From the NCBI GenBank assembly GCA_963745915.1, contig CAVUZA010000002.1, forward strand, positions 372,001 through 436,000: DNA of 64,000 nucleotides. Direction: 5' to 3'. Below are positions 1-9,710 of the stretch, piece by piece (position 1 is the stretch's first letter; each line of letters begins with the position of its first letter). The notes beneath the pieces were generated by a model. It made no database searches, was not told the DNA's origin, and was given only the letters and a program-made list of their open reading frames with translations. Source of the stretch: VRUE01 sp963745915 (GTDB lineage Bacteria; Actinomycetota; Thermoleophilia; Solirubrobacterales; 70-9). The position numbers and the translations under genes were made by a program.

Positions 1-1221
<1,221 letters not shown>

Positions 1222-1252
1222 CTCGGCGGCGAAGGATAGGGCGGGCAAAGAA

Positions 1253-1276
1253 GAGGCCCGCCTTGCGGCGGGCCTC
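1253..1276 (-). terminator. Rho-independent-like terminator after the cold-shock gene
   Basis: A perfect 10-bp inverted repeat (gaggcccgcc / ggcgggcctc) with loop TTGC lies 25 nt past the csp stop codon on the minus strand and is followed by TTCTTTG. It separates csp from typA. Confidence 0.8.
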
Positions 1277-1301
1277 GTTCAGCTGCGAAGTAGGTGCGCG
1301 A

Positions 1302-1508
1302 CTACGAGGTCTGCTGCACGCTCGCCGCGGCCGGGCCCTTGGGGCCTTCCTCGGACTCGTAGCTCACCTTGGCGCCCTCCGTGAGGGACTTGAAGCCCTC
1401 GCCGAGGATCGCGCTGTGATGGACGAAGACGTCCTTGGAGCCGTCGTCGGGCGTGATGAACCCGTAGCCCTTGTCGTCGCTGAACCACTTCACTGTGCCT
1501 GTCGGCAT
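1302..1508 (-). CDS. Cold-shock domain protein (CspA family)
   Basis: Single-domain nucleic-acid chaperone of 68 residues, the usual family length. RNP1 KGYGFITPDD and RNP2 DVFVHHSAI are intact and the N-terminus has the typical GTVKWFSDDKGYGFI pattern. Start chosen at ATG 1508 because GGAGG lies 10 nt upstream on the minus strand. An untranslated stretch of 100 nt or more upstream includes the palindrome at 1590-1605, compatible with post-transcriptional cold control, although no classical cold-box was identified. A terminator hairpin follows directly. Confidence 0.96.
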   Translation of the reverse strand: MPTGTVKWFSDDKGYGFITPDDGSKDVFVHHSAILGEGFKSLTEGAKVSYESEEGPKGPAAASVQQTS

Positions 1509-1589
1509 ATCTCTATTGCCTCCACTTCATGTGCTGCGAACGCGGAGGCTTCTGGGTAAAGCAACGACGCGAGCGCTAGACACGACTTT

Positions 1590-1605
1590 GCCGGATCGAT
1601 CCGGC
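1590..1605. repeat. 16-bp perfect palindrome upstream of csp
   Basis: GCCGGATCGATCCGGC is a perfect palindrome between the csp start (minus) and the lipoprotein gene (plus). It could be an operator, or a hairpin in the csp leader if transcription starts upstream of it. The sequence alone does not decide. Confidence 0.5.
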
Positions 1606-1695
1606 CTAACGCCGGGACCGTAGCAGGGATCGGCTGCCGCTCGCGCCGGCGCAGCGCCGCCAGGTTTGGATACGCCTGTGGTATAGCTACTCGCG

Positions 1696-2269
1696 GTGGC
1701 GCGTATCTGGACCTCGATCGCGGTGGGGGCGGCAGCGATGCTGCTGCTCGCCAGACTGCGGCGGGGGCGACGGCGGCGGTCAGGCGGGCGGAGCCTCGAC
1801 CACGGCGACGCGCGGCGGCGAAGGCACCGAGCGGCCCTATCGCGGCGGAGAGCAGAGCATCGAAGACTTCGGCGAAGAGGCGAGCGGCGCCGAGCGCGAC
1901 GCCGTGCTCGCCGCGTTCCACGAGTACTTCGCGGCGCTGGCCGCCGGCGATGCGGCGAGCGCCTGCGAGCACCTCAGCGCCGCCGTACACGAATCGCTGG
2001 CCCAGCTCGCCGGCAAGCAGGCCGGCGGTACCGAGTGCACGCGGACGCTGCCGGCGCTGCTCTCCCCGGACGCGCCGCAGATCGCCCGCGAGCAGGAGCG
2101 GGGCCGCATCGCCCGGGTCCGGGTCGAAGGCGACCGCGCCTTCGTCGTCTTCCACGCCCCGGGCGCGAAGCTCTACCAGCTGACCATGCAACGCGAGGAC
2201 GGCACCTGGAAGTCGACCGTGGTCGCCGCCTCGGTGCTGGTCCCCTCCGACGCGACCCTGGGCCGCTGA
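1696..2269 (+). pseudogene. Putative lipoprotein with one-base frameshift in the lipobox
   Basis: From GTG 1696 the frame encodes MARIWTSIAVGAAAMLLLA, a lipoprotein signal peptide, then goes off frame. Skipping the single A at 1753 restores a lipobox LLLADCGGGDGGGQ and joins the frame that stays open to the stop at 2269. The mature part (AFHEYFAALAAGDAASACEHL onward, with RARVEGDRAFVVF-like strands) resembles NTF2-like or DUF4878-like secreted domains, but the family call is weak. Either this is a real lesion or a sequence error. The shorter in-frame start at GTG 1904 would lack any signal peptide. A TATAGC box lies 8 nt before GTG 1696, suggesting a leaderless transcript. Confidence 0.6.
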
Positions 2270-2273
2270 GACG

Positions 2274-2636
2274 TCAGCGGTCGGGGTCGACTTCGCCGCT
2301 CAGCGGCGGCGCGGCCATCTCGCCGCTGAGCATCGCCGCCATCACGTAGCGGCCCTCGGCGCCACTTTCGGTCAGCCGTTCGCCGCTCTGCTCCTTGGCG
2401 GCGAGGATCGCCAGCAGCGCCTCGTCCTGGATCCGGTTGATCTCGCGCCAGCCCTGCTCGTCGACGAGGGCGACCGTGCGGCTCATGTGTTCCTCGCCGC
2501 GCAGGCCCATCGTCTCGGCCTCGAGCGCGGCGACCGCGTCGGAGTAGATCAGCTGCAGGATCCAGCTGACGAAGCGCAGCCGCTCCTCGTGGCTCAGCTC
2601 CTCCCATTCGCCCGGATGCCACATCGATCTGGCCAC
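2274..2636 (-). CDS. Hypothetical protein, 120 aa
   Basis: No family recognised. The protein is largely helical in appearance, begins MARSMWHPGEWEELSHEERL, and lacks a signal peptide or membrane segments. The WILQLIYSDAVAALEAE stretch looks like an amphipathic helix. It ends convergently 4 nt after the lipoprotein gene stop and lies downstream of the acyl-CoA dehydrogenase terminator, so it is probably transcribed separately. Supported as coding by an uninterrupted frame with good codon bias and no better frame. Confidence 0.7.
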   Translation of the reverse strand: MARSMWHPGEWEELSHEERLRFVSWILQLIYSDAVAALEAETMGLRGEEHMSRTVALVDEQGWREINRIQDEALLAILAAKEQSGERLTESGAEGRYVMAAMLSGEMAAPPLSGEVDPDR

Positions 2637-2662
2637 GCACTCACCCTAGTGACCCGCCGGGC

Positions 2663-2699
2663 GCAATAAAAGAGCCGCCGGGCCATGGCCCGGCGGCTC
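2663..2699 (-). terminator. Terminator after acyl-CoA dehydrogenase
   Basis: A perfect 13-bp inverted repeat (2672-2684 and 2687-2699, gagccgccgggcc / ggcccggcggctc, 2-nt loop) is followed on the minus strand by TTTTATTG, a standard intrinsic terminator 11 nt past the stop. Confidence 0.9.
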
Positions 2700-2710
2700 G
2701 GACACAGTTG

Positions 2711-3940
2711 CTAGACCGTCGCGGCGGCCTGCTCGGACTGGCTGTCTTCGGCGGCCTTGGCCTTCGCTTCGGCCTCCGGCGTCGGCTCGTCGACGCTGCG
2801 CGGGATCAGCACTTCTTTGGCGATCACCAGGCGCTGGATCTGGCTGGTGCCCTCGTAGAGCTGCATGATCTTCGCGTCGCGCATCAGCTTCTCCACCGGG
2901 TACTCCTTGATGAAGCCGTAGCCGCCGTAGACCTGCACGGCGTCGACGGTGATCTCCATCGCCGAGTCGGCGGCGAAGCGCTTGGCCATCGAGGAGACCT
3001 TGCTGTTGCGCACGCCCTGGTCGAGCAGCACGGCCGAGTTCCAGACCAGCAGCCGGGCGGCCTCGACCTTGGTCGCCATGTCGGCGATCATGAACTGGAT
3101 CGCCTGGTGCATCGCGATCGGCACGCCGAACTGGACCCTTTCCTTCGAGTACTCGCTGGCGTACTCGAGCGCCGCGCGGCCGATGCCGACCGCCATCGCC
3201 GAGACGCCCGGGCGGGTGCGGTCGAGGGTCATCATCGCCAGCTTGAAGCCCTTGTTTTCCTCGCCCAGCAGGTTCTCGGCCGGGATCTCGACTTCGTCGA
3301 AGGAGATGGTCGCGGTGTTGGACGCCCGCTGGCCCATCTTGTCCTCCTTCTTGTCGACGCTGACCCCGGGGAGGTCGGCGTCGACGACGAAGGCGCTGAT
3401 CCCGCGGTGGCCGGCCTCGGGGTCGGTCTTCGCGTAGACGGTGAAGTAGTCGGCGTAGGTGCCGTTGGTGATGAAGCACTTGGAGCCGGTGATGACGTAC
3501 TTGTCGCCCTTCTTCACGGCCTTGGTCTTCATCCCCGAGACGTCGGAGCCGGCGTCGGGCTCGGTCAGGCAGAAGGAGGCCAGCTTCGGCTCCTCGCAGA
3601 GCATGCCGAGGTACTTCTTCTTCGTCTCCTCCGAGCCGCCGAGGGTGATCGGCGCCGAGGCGAGGCCGTTGGCCATCAGGCTGGTGCCGATGCCCGAGCA
3701 CCCCCAGCCCATCTCCTCCTCGATCAGGCAGCCGGAGAGGTAGTCGAGGCCGGGGCCGCCGTAGGCCTCGGGGATGTGGGTGTTCATCAGCCCCACCTCC
3801 CAGGCCTTGTCGATGATGTCCTGGGGCCAGGTGCCGTCCTTGTCGTACTCCCAGGCCACCTTGCGGATCTCTTTCTCCGCGAAGTTGTGGGCCAGCTCGC
3901 GCAGGTCCTTCTGTTCGTCGGTGAGGGTGAAGTCAACCAC
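2711..3940 (-). CDS. Acyl-CoA dehydrogenase
   Basis: FAD flavoenzyme for alpha,beta-desaturation of acyl-CoA in beta-oxidation or branched-chain amino-acid breakdown. It has 409 residues, typical of the family (380-410). Visible features are the N-terminal helical domain (LTDEQKDLRELAHNFAEKEI), the LTEPDAGSDV substrate/FAD signature near residue 128, KCFITNG, and the C-terminal DAVQVYGGYGFIKEYPVEK and YEGTSQIQRLVIA motifs. An E-rich or A-rich tail of about 25 residues follows. GTG start at 3940, with AGGAG 10 nt upstream. Its promoter carries a TetR-type palindrome (4013-4028) that resembles the one before the aldehyde dehydrogenase at 35.3 kb, suggesting shared control. Substrate chain length cannot be read from the sequence. 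Confidence 0.96.
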   Translation of the reverse strand: MVDFTLTDEQKDLRELAHNFAEKEIRKVAWEYDKDGTWPQDIIDKAWEVGLMNTHIPEAYGGPGLDYLSGCLIEEEMGWGCSGIGTSLMANGLASAPITLGGSEETKKKYLGMLCEEPKLASFCLTEPDAGSDVSGMKTKAVKKGDKYVITGSKCFITNGTYADYFTVYAKTDPEAGHRGISAFVVDADLPGVSVDKKEDKMGQRASNTATISFDEVEIPAENLLGEENKGFKLAMMTLDRTRPGVSAMAVGIGRAALEYASEYSKERVQFGVPIAMHQAIQFMIADMATKVEAARLLVWNSAVLLDQGVRNSKVSSMAKRFAADSAMEITVDAVQVYGGYGFIKEYPVEKLMRDAKIMQLYEGTSQIQRLVIAKEVLIPRSVDEPTPEAEAKAKAAEDSQSEQAAATV

Positions 3941-4012
3941 TGGTTCGAGGCTCCTTTTGGTCCGTTCTCAAGCCGTTCATGGGGCCTCGCCGCAACCGAC
4001 GACGACCGCCGA

Positions 4013-4043
4013 TTGACTGGTCAGTCAACCAGCCCGAAGGGTA
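4013..4043 (-). promoter_or_regulatory. Promoter with TetR-type operator for acyl-CoA dehydrogenase
   Basis: On the minus strand a TACCCT box (4038-4043, TANNNT) is followed after 9 nt by TTGACTGACCAGTCAA (4013-4028): 7-bp palindromic arms around AC. The palindrome would cover positions just after the transcription start, as expected for a repressor site. The same 16-bp layout recurs at 35265-35280. Confidence 0.7.
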
Positions 4044-4070
4044 GCGGATAGCCGCCCCGCGGGCGAGCGG

Positions 4071-6212
4071 TCAGCCGGCCAGGCGCTCAGCGAGGCCGGA
4101 GTGGCGGCGGCCGCCGTCGTCGCGGGCGACGGCGCGCTGCAGGGCGGGCAGGTCGCCGACCAGGACGCAGCCCCTGCGGGCGCGGGTGACGGCGGTATAG
4201 ACGAGCGGGCGGGTGAGCATGCCGGCGTGGGAGCTGTGGCAGACGCCGACCACGACCGGCACCTCGCAACCCTGCGCCTTGTGGACAGAGATCGCGTAGG
4301 CGAGGCGCAGGTCGCCGGCCTGGTCGTAGGGGATCGCCAGCGGCCGGCCGTCGTCGGCGATCACCGCCAGCTCCTTGCGCTCGGGGCGGTCGGCCTCGAG
4401 GAAGACGATCGAGCCGTTCATCAGGCCCAGCTCGTGCGAGTTGCGGGTCTGGATCAGGCGGTCGCCGACCCGGAAGCGCTCCCCCACCGCCTCGCCGTCG
4501 GGATTGAGCCGCTGGCGCAGCTCGGCGTTGAGCGCGTCGATGCCGACCGGCCCGCGGTAGATCGGCGCCAGCACCTGGATCTCGCGCACCGGGTCGACGC
4601 CGAAGTGCGCCGGGGCGCGCTCGGCGACCATCTCGACCAGGGTGGCGCGCGCCTTCTCCGGGTTGGGCCGCTCGAGGAAGGCGAAGTCGCGCTCCTGGTC
4701 GGCCTCGGGCTCCAGGTGCGGCGCCCGGCCGCTGTTGATCTCGTGCGCGGCGGTGACGATCATCGAGCGCCCCGCCTGGCGGAAGATCTGGGTGAGGCGG
4801 ACGACCGGCGCCCGCCCGGAGGCGATCAGGTCGCCGAACGGCTTGCCGGCGCCGATCGGCGGCAGCTGGTCGGCGTCGCCGACGAAGACGACGTGGGTCG
4901 ACTCGGCGAGCCCGTCGAGCAGCATCTGCATCAGGCGCAGGTTGAGCATCGAGGACTCGTCGACGACGACCAGCTCGGCGGGCAGCGGGTGGCCCGGCTT
5001 GAAGGCGGGCTCGCGCCCCGGCGCCCACTCGAGCAGGCGGTGGATGGTGCGCGCCTCGTGGCCGGTCGCCTCCTCCATGCGGCGCGCGGCGCGGCCGGTC
5101 GGCGCGCAGAGGACGATCTCGACCCCGGCCGCCGCCGCCTCCTCGACGATCGCCCTGGTGCAGGCGGTCTTCCCCACCCCGGGGCCGCCGGTCAGCACCG
5201 AGACGCGGGCGGCGAAGGCGCCGCGCACCGCCGCCCACTGCTCCTCGGTCAGTTCCTCGTCCTGCTCGGCGCCGGCCGGCGGCGGGCTCTCGCTCGGCTC
5301 GTGCTCGAGCGCCGCCGGCGCCGCCAGGCGCGCCGCCAGGGCGCGGGCGACGGCCAGCTCGCAGCGGTGGGTGGGAAGCCGGTAGGCGCGGCCCTCGTCG
5401 ACGGTCAGGCCGGCGGCGGCGACCAGCACCTCGGGGTCGGCGGCGAGGTCGAGCAGCTTGCCGACCCGCGTCGCCAGCTCCTCGACCGGCAGGTAGGTGT
5501 CGCCGCGCTGCTCGGCCTCGCCGAGGACGTAGACGGCGGCGGCCTGGGCGCGGCTGTCGGAGTCGGCGGGGACGCCGCCGGAGATCGCGATCCGGTCGGC
5601 GCGGGCGAAGCCGACGCCGTCGACCTCGGTCAGCCGGTAGGGGTCCTCGTGCAGGACGCCGAGCGCCTCCTCGCCGAAGTGGGCGTGGATCGGGCTCGCC
5701 AGGTGGGCCAGCCCGAAGGGCGCCAGCTGCACGTGCAGGTCGCGCACCGCGCGCGACTCGTGCCACTCCTGGGCCGCTTCGGCCGCCTGGTCCTCGCTCA
5801 CCCCCGAGAGCGCGGCGAAGGCGCGCTGCGGGTCGGCGGCGATCGTCGCCAGCACCGCGTCGCCGTGGGCGTCGACCAGCCGTTCGGCGCGGGCGGTGCC
5901 GATGTTGGGCAGCGAGGTCAGGTAGCGGACGTGGCCCTCGCGGTCGGTCGGGTCCAGCGGCCGGGCGCTGCGGGCGCGCAGCTGGCGGCCGTAGCGCGAG
6001 TGGTTCTGCCACTCGCCGGCGACCTCGGCCCGCTCGCCGACGCTGAGGTGGGCGACCGGCCCGACCAGCACCAGCCGCTCGCCCGACTCGGTGTTCTCGA
6101 CCCGCAGCACCGCGTAGCTGCCGTCCTCGGCGCAGAAGGTGACGCCGAGCACCTCGACCGTCGCCGTCTGCTCGCCGGCGTCGGGGTCGAAGAGGGCTGC
6201 CGTCCCGTCCAT
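4071..6212 (-). CDS. recD2: RecD2-like ATP-dependent DNA helicase
   Basis: Superfamily 1B 5'-3' helicase of the RecBC-independent RecD2 type. It has about 713 residues, as usual for the family. In order: N-terminal OB-like domain; helix-hairpin-helix region (YLTSLPNIGTARAERLV, then RLTEVDGVGFARADRIA); Walker A LTGGPGVGKTACTRAIV; Walker B VVDESSML; motif III FVGDADQLPPIGAGKPFGDL; SH3-like insertion; and the C-terminal YAISVHKAQGCEV motif, all intact. ATG 6212 is preferred over GTG 6221 because TAACGT lies 7 nt before the ATG and the GTG falls inside that box. Divergent from the acidic protein at 6263. Roles in replication-fork or recombinational repair are known for the family. Confidence 0.94.
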   Translation of the reverse strand: MDGTAALFDPDAGEQTATVEVLGVTFCAEDGSYAVLRVENTESGERLVLVGPVAHLSVGERAEVAGEWQNHSRYGRQLRARSARPLDPTDREGHVRYLTSLPNIGTARAERLVDAHGDAVLATIAADPQRAFAALSGVSEDQAAEAAQEWHESRAVRDLHVQLAPFGLAHLASPIHAHFGEEALGVLHEDPYRLTEVDGVGFARADRIAISGGVPADSDSRAQAAAVYVLGEAEQRGDTYLPVEELATRVGKLLDLAADPEVLVAAAGLTVDEGRAYRLPTHRCELAVARALAARLAAPAALEHEPSESPPPAGAEQDEELTEEQWAAVRGAFAARVSVLTGGPGVGKTACTRAIVEEAAAAGVEIVLCAPTGRAARRMEEATGHEARTIHRLLEWAPGREPAFKPGHPLPAELVVVDESSMLNLRLMQMLLDGLAESTHVVFVGDADQLPPIGAGKPFGDLIASGRAPVVRLTQIFRQAGRSMIVTAAHEINSGRAPHLEPEADQERDFAFLERPNPEKARATLVEMVAERAPAHFGVDPVREIQVLAPIYRGPVGIDALNAELRQRLNPDGEAVGERFRVGDRLIQTRNSHELGLMNGSIVFLEADRPERKELAVIADDGRPLAIPYDQAGDLRLAYAISVHKAQGCEVPVVVGVCHSSHAGMLTRPLVYTAVTRARRGCVLVGDLPALQRAVARDDGGRRHSGLAERLAG

Positions 6213-6219
6213 CGCGCCC

Positions 6220-6253
6220 ACGTTAGCCGCCGCGCGGGCCGATCGCCTAGGAT
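6220..6253. promoter_or_regulatory. Divergent -10 boxes between recD2 and the acidic protein gene
   Basis: Minus strand TAACGT (6220-6225) lies 7 nt before the recD2 ATG. Plus strand TAGGAT (6248-6253) lies 9 nt before the ATG at 6263. Both fit leaderless transcription. No clear -35 hexamers were seen. Confidence 0.55.
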
Positions 6254-6262
6254 CGGGGGCCG

Positions 6263-6601
6263 ATGGCCGGAGCCGCCGAGGAGAACCTCTACGAGGTCGA
6301 GGAGTTGCTGATGCAGCCGGGCACCTACTTCAACCCGCAGACCGAGGTGCTGGTCGTGGTCGACGACTCGACCTCGCTCGACCAGGAGGTCTTCAACATG
6401 GAGTCCTACGAGGGCGCCGAGTGGGTCCGCGTATCCGAGGACGTGCCGGTCGACGAGGACCACCGGGACCGCGTGCTGGAGGAGTTCCAGACCAGCTACC
6501 ACCCCGGCTCCGCCGGCTCGGTCTCCGAAACCGCCCTCGAGCAGGGCGACGAGGAGATCGACGAGGACGAGGACGGGCAGGAGCCCGGCCGCGAGGACTG
6601 A
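6263..6601 (+). CDS. Acidic hypothetical protein, 112 aa
   Basis: Not recognised. The N-terminal two-thirds (YEVEELLMQPGTYFNPQTEV, then VLVVVDDSTSLDQEVF) looks like a small folded beta-rich domain, and the last 25 residues are a Glu/Asp-rich tail (GDEEIDEDEDGQE). No signal peptide or cysteines. It is divergent from recD2 with a 50-bp gap and its own TANNNT box. The acidic tail suggests a soluble binding or adaptor protein, but this is speculation. Confidence 0.75.
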   Translation: MAGAAEENLYEVEELLMQPGTYFNPQTEVLVVVDDSTSLDQEVFNMESYEGAEWVRVSEDVPVDEDHRDRVLEEFQTSYHPGSAGSVSETALEQGDEEIDEDEDGQEPGRED

Positions 6602-6670
6602 GCGCCCCGCCCGGTGGGAATTCCCGCCGGCCCCTTCAAGATTCGCCGCCGGCGGTCGATACTCGAAGCG

Positions 6671-8995
6671 ATGGGCCTCGCGCTTCGCCGTTCGCTGCTC
6701 CCGCTCGCCGCGCTGGCGCTCGCCGCCGCGCTGCTGGCGGCGCCGGCGGCGGCGCGCCGGGCCGGGGGCGACCTCTCGCCGCGGCTGGCGACGCTGGCCG
6801 AGCCCGGCGTGCGCGGGGAGAGCCGGGCGGCGCAGGCGCGGGCGCTCGACCTGCCCGCCCGCGGCGCCGGCAGCCTGCTGCGCGAGGACGGCCGGGTGCT
6901 GGTCGAGGTCCGGCTGGGGGCGGGCGCCGGCGCGCTGAGCGCCCTGCGCGGGGCGGGCGCCGAGATCGTCCACTTCGACCCCGAGCTGCGCACCGCAACC
7001 GCGCTCGTCGCGCCCGCCGGCCTCGAGCGGGTCGCCGGCCTCGCCGCCACCGAGGGCGTGACCGAGGCGCTGACCCCGCTGACCCGGGCCGGCCCGGCCT
7101 GCCCGGCCGGCGAAGTCGTCTCCGAGGGCGACGGGCAGCTGGGCGCGGCGGCAGCGCGCGCAGCGTTCGGCGTCGACGGCGCCGGGACCAAGGTCGGCAT
7201 CCTCTCCGACTCCTTCGACCGCGACTCGGGCGCGGCGACCGACGCCGCCGCCGACGTTGCCGCGGGCGACCTGCCGGGCGCCGCCGGCCCCTGCGCGAAC
7301 AAGGCGGCGGTCGGCGTCCTCGACGACTCGGTGGCGGGCGCCGACGAGGGCCGGGCGATGGCCCAGATCGTCCACGACCTGGCGCCCGGCGCGGCGCTCT
7401 CCTTCGCCACCGCCTTCAGCGGCGAACCGGCTTTCGCCCAGCGCATCGAAGACCTGGCGGCGGCCGGCGCCGATGTGATCGCCGACGACGTCATCTACTT
7501 CGAAGAGCCCTTCTTCCAGGACGGGCCGGTGGCGGCGGCGGTCAACCGGGTGGCCGGCGAAGGCGTCGCCTACTTCTCGGCCGCCGGCAACGAGAACATC
7601 CGCATCGGCAACAAGGACGTCGCCTCCTGGCAGGGCCAGTTCGCCGGCACCGGCAGCTGCCCGGCCGGCGTCCCCCACTACGCGTCGCCGGACCAGTTCG
7701 ACTGCGCCGCCTTCGACGGCGCGAGCGACAACGGCTTCGCGATCACCGTCCGCGGCCACGGCTCGCTGCTGATCGACCTGCAGTGGGCCGAACCCTGGTA
7801 CGGGGTCGAATCCGACTTCGACGCCTACCTGGTCGACGCCGCCGGCAACGAGCTGACCGGCGGCGAGCAGGACAACCCAGGGGTCAGCGAAAAACCGGTC
7901 GAGCTGCTCTCCTGGGAAAACCCGAAAGAAACGAGCCAGACGGTGCGACTGGCGGTCAAGCGCTACAGCGGCTCGGCCAGCCCGCAGCTCAAGTTCGTCC
8001 TGCTCCAGAACGGCGGCAACGACGTGCTCGCCACCGAGTACCCCGACTCCTCCGCCTTCGCCACGGTCGGGCCGGCGATCTTCGGCCACAGCGGCGCCGC
8101 CGGCGCGGTCAGCGTCGGCGCCGTCCCCTACAGCGGCGGCAGCGCGCCGGAGAGCTACTCCTCGCGCGGCCCGGTCACCCACTACTTCGGCCCGGTCGAA
8201 GGGACCAGCCCGGCGGCGGCGCTGCCCGCGGCGGAAACGCTGGCCAAGCCCGACCTGGTCGCCACCGACTGCGGCCAGACCAGCTTCTTCGCCTCCTGGG
8301 TCGACCCACTCTGGCGCTTCTGCGGCACCTCGGCGGCGGCCCCGCATGCGGCCGCCGTCGCCGCCCTGCTTCGCGAGGCCGACCCCTCGCTGACCCCGGC
8401 CCAGGTGCACGCCGCGCTGACCTCGACCGCCGTCCCGGTCGGCTCCTCCGGCCCGAGCGCGGTCGGTGCCGGGCTGATCGACGCCAACGCCGCCCTCGCC
8501 CAGGTCACCGAGCCGCTGCCGCCCGGCGAAGAAGAAGACGGGGGCGAAGGTGAAGCGAGCGAAGAAGGGCCGCCGGGGGAAGACGAACCTGGCGAAGGGG
8601 AAGAAGGCGGGGGCACGACGCCGGCCGGCGAAGGCGGCGCGGCGCCCGCCCCGCTCGCGGCGCAGAGCTCCTCAGCGCCGAACGTCTACGCGCCGGCCGC
8701 CCCCGTCGCACCCGCGGCGGCCCGGAGCCCGATCCGCACCTACTTCCGCCAGCGCCCGCGCCGCCTGGTCCGCACCCGGCACCGGCGGGCCCGGGTCGTC
8801 TTCCGCTTCGGCTCCAACCGCGCCGGCGCCCGCTTCGCCTGCCGCCTCGACTCCGGCCTCGTCCGTCCTTGCCGGCCGCGCCTGGCGCGCCGCCTCGGCG
8901 CGGGCCGGCACGTGCTCCGGGTCTGGGCGCTGGCCGGCGACGGCGAGGCCGACCGCAGCCCGGCGGTCTGGCGCTTCCGGGTCAAGCGCCGCTGA
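6671..8995 (+). CDS. Secreted S8 subtilisin-like serine protease with Glu at the His position
   Basis: 774 residues from ATG 6671, chosen because a clear signal peptide follows (RRSLLPLAALALAAALLAAP) and a GATACT box lies 7 nt upstream; an in-frame GTG further upstream would bury the signal. The subtilase core shows VGILSDSFD (candidate Asp about 180), GADEGRAMAQIVHDLAPGA where subtilisins have HGT (Glu about 226), AAGN (oxyanion Asn) and CGTSAAAPHAAAVAALL (Ser about 554). A Glu/Gly-rich linker, then a C-terminal small domain with RFACRLDSG...RPC, a pattern common in secreted proteins of this class, and a basic tail. Likely an extracellular peptidase or pseudo-peptidase. Stands alone on the plus strand. 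Confidence 0.9.
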   Translation: MGLALRRSLLPLAALALAAALLAAPAAARRAGGDLSPRLATLAEPGVRGESRAAQARALDLPARGAGSLLREDGRVLVEVRLGAGAGALSALRGAGAEIVHFDPELRTATALVAPAGLERVAGLAATEGVTEALTPLTRAGPACPAGEVVSEGDGQLGAAAARAAFGVDGAGTKVGILSDSFDRDSGAATDAAADVAAGDLPGAAGPCANKAAVGVLDDSVAGADEGRAMAQIVHDLAPGAALSFATAFSGEPAFAQRIEDLAAAGADVIADDVIYFEEPFFQDGPVAAAVNRVAGEGVAYFSAAGNENIRIGNKDVASWQGQFAGTGSCPAGVPHYASPDQFDCAAFDGASDNGFAITVRGHGSLLIDLQWAEPWYGVESDFDAYLVDAAGNELTGGEQDNPGVSEKPVELLSWENPKETSQTVRLAVKRYSGSASPQLKFVLLQNGGNDVLATEYPDSSAFATVGPAIFGHSGAAGAVSVGAVPYSGGSAPESYSSRGPVTHYFGPVEGTSPAAALPAAETLAKPDLVATDCGQTSFFASWVDPLWRFCGTSAAAPHAAAVAALLREADPSLTPAQVHAALTSTAVPVGSSGPSAVGAGLIDANAALAQVTEPLPPGEEEDGGEGEASEEGPPGEDEPGEGEEGGGTTPAGEGGAAPAPLAAQSSSAPNVYAPAAPVAPAAARSPIRTYFRQRPRRLVRTRHRRARVVFRFGSNRAGARFACRLDSGLVRPCRPRLARRLGAGRHVLRVWALAGDGEADRSPAVWRFRVKRR

Positions 8996-8998
8996 GGC

Positions 8999-9685
8999 TC
9001 AGGGCGCGGCGGCGGCGCCGCGGCGGGCGATCCGGTGGCCGCCGAGCAGCAGGGCGAGCAGGGCGAGGGCGCTGCCCCAGACCAGCGGGTCGGTGAGGCT
9101 GAGCCCCTCGAGCCGGGTGCCGAAGTAGACGGCGATCGCGGTGATCGGCAGGTAGGCGAGCGTCGTCGTCCAGGCGAAGCGCCAGACCGGGACGCGGGCG
9201 GCGCCGGCGGCGTAGGAGACGAGGCTGAAGGGGACGATCGGGATCAGCCGCACGGCGAGCAGCAGGGTGACGCCGCCGCGCTCGATCATCCCCTCGACCC
9301 GCTCGAAGCGCTCGACCCCCAGCCAGCGGTCGAGCAGCGGCCGGGCGACCGAGCGGCCGACGGCGAAGCAGAGCAGGCCGGAGAGCAGCCAGCCGGCCAT
9401 CATCAGGGCCAGCGCCGGGAAGAAGCCGTAGGCGAAGCCGGCGGCGGCGTCGACGATCTCGGCCGGGTAGAAGACGAAGGCGTGCAGCAGGGCGAGGACG
9501 ATGATCAGCAGCGGCCCGGCGAGGCCGAGGCTGTCGATCTCCTCCCGCACCCGGTCGGTGTCGCCGCGGATCGCGGCGGCCGCCGCTTCGTGCAGGGCGG
9601 GGACGGCGAGGATCAGCCCGGCCAGCAGGGCGATGCCGGCCAGGGTGATCGCGACGGCGACGAACGACGGGCGCGGGCTCTCCAC
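8999..9685 (-). CDS. TVP38/TMEM64 (SNARE-associated, DedA-like) membrane protein
   Basis: About 228 residues with five to six membrane segments and the family signature GFAYGFFPALALMMAG, then LIPIVPFSLVSYAAGA. Family members are inner-membrane proteins linked to lipid or envelope homeostasis; the transported species is unknown. GTG 9685 is chosen because it is directly followed by the first membrane segment; the same frame stays open further upstream only across the cupin gene. It converges with the subtilase (3-nt gap) and lies 25 nt downstream of the cupin gene, probably as one transcript. Confidence 0.85.
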   Translation of the reverse strand: MESPRPSFVAVAITLAGIALLAGLILAVPALHEAAAAAIRGDTDRVREEIDSLGLAGPLLIIVLALLHAFVFYPAEIVDAAAGFAYGFFPALALMMAGWLLSGLLCFAVGRSVARPLLDRWLGVERFERVEGMIERGGVTLLLAVRLIPIVPFSLVSYAAGAARVPVWRFAWTTTLAYLPITAIAVYFGTRLEGLSLTDPLVWGSALALLALLLGGHRIARRGAAAAP

Positions 9686-9710
9686 GCCCGCCAGTATCGC
9701 GCCGCCGGGG

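Noticed and set aside
6139..8553. Very long open frames opposite or shifted against the subtilase and recD2 genes
   Set aside because: Third-position GC bias keeps shadow frames open; they are Arg/Gly/Pro-rich with no motifs, while the other frames carry clear domains.
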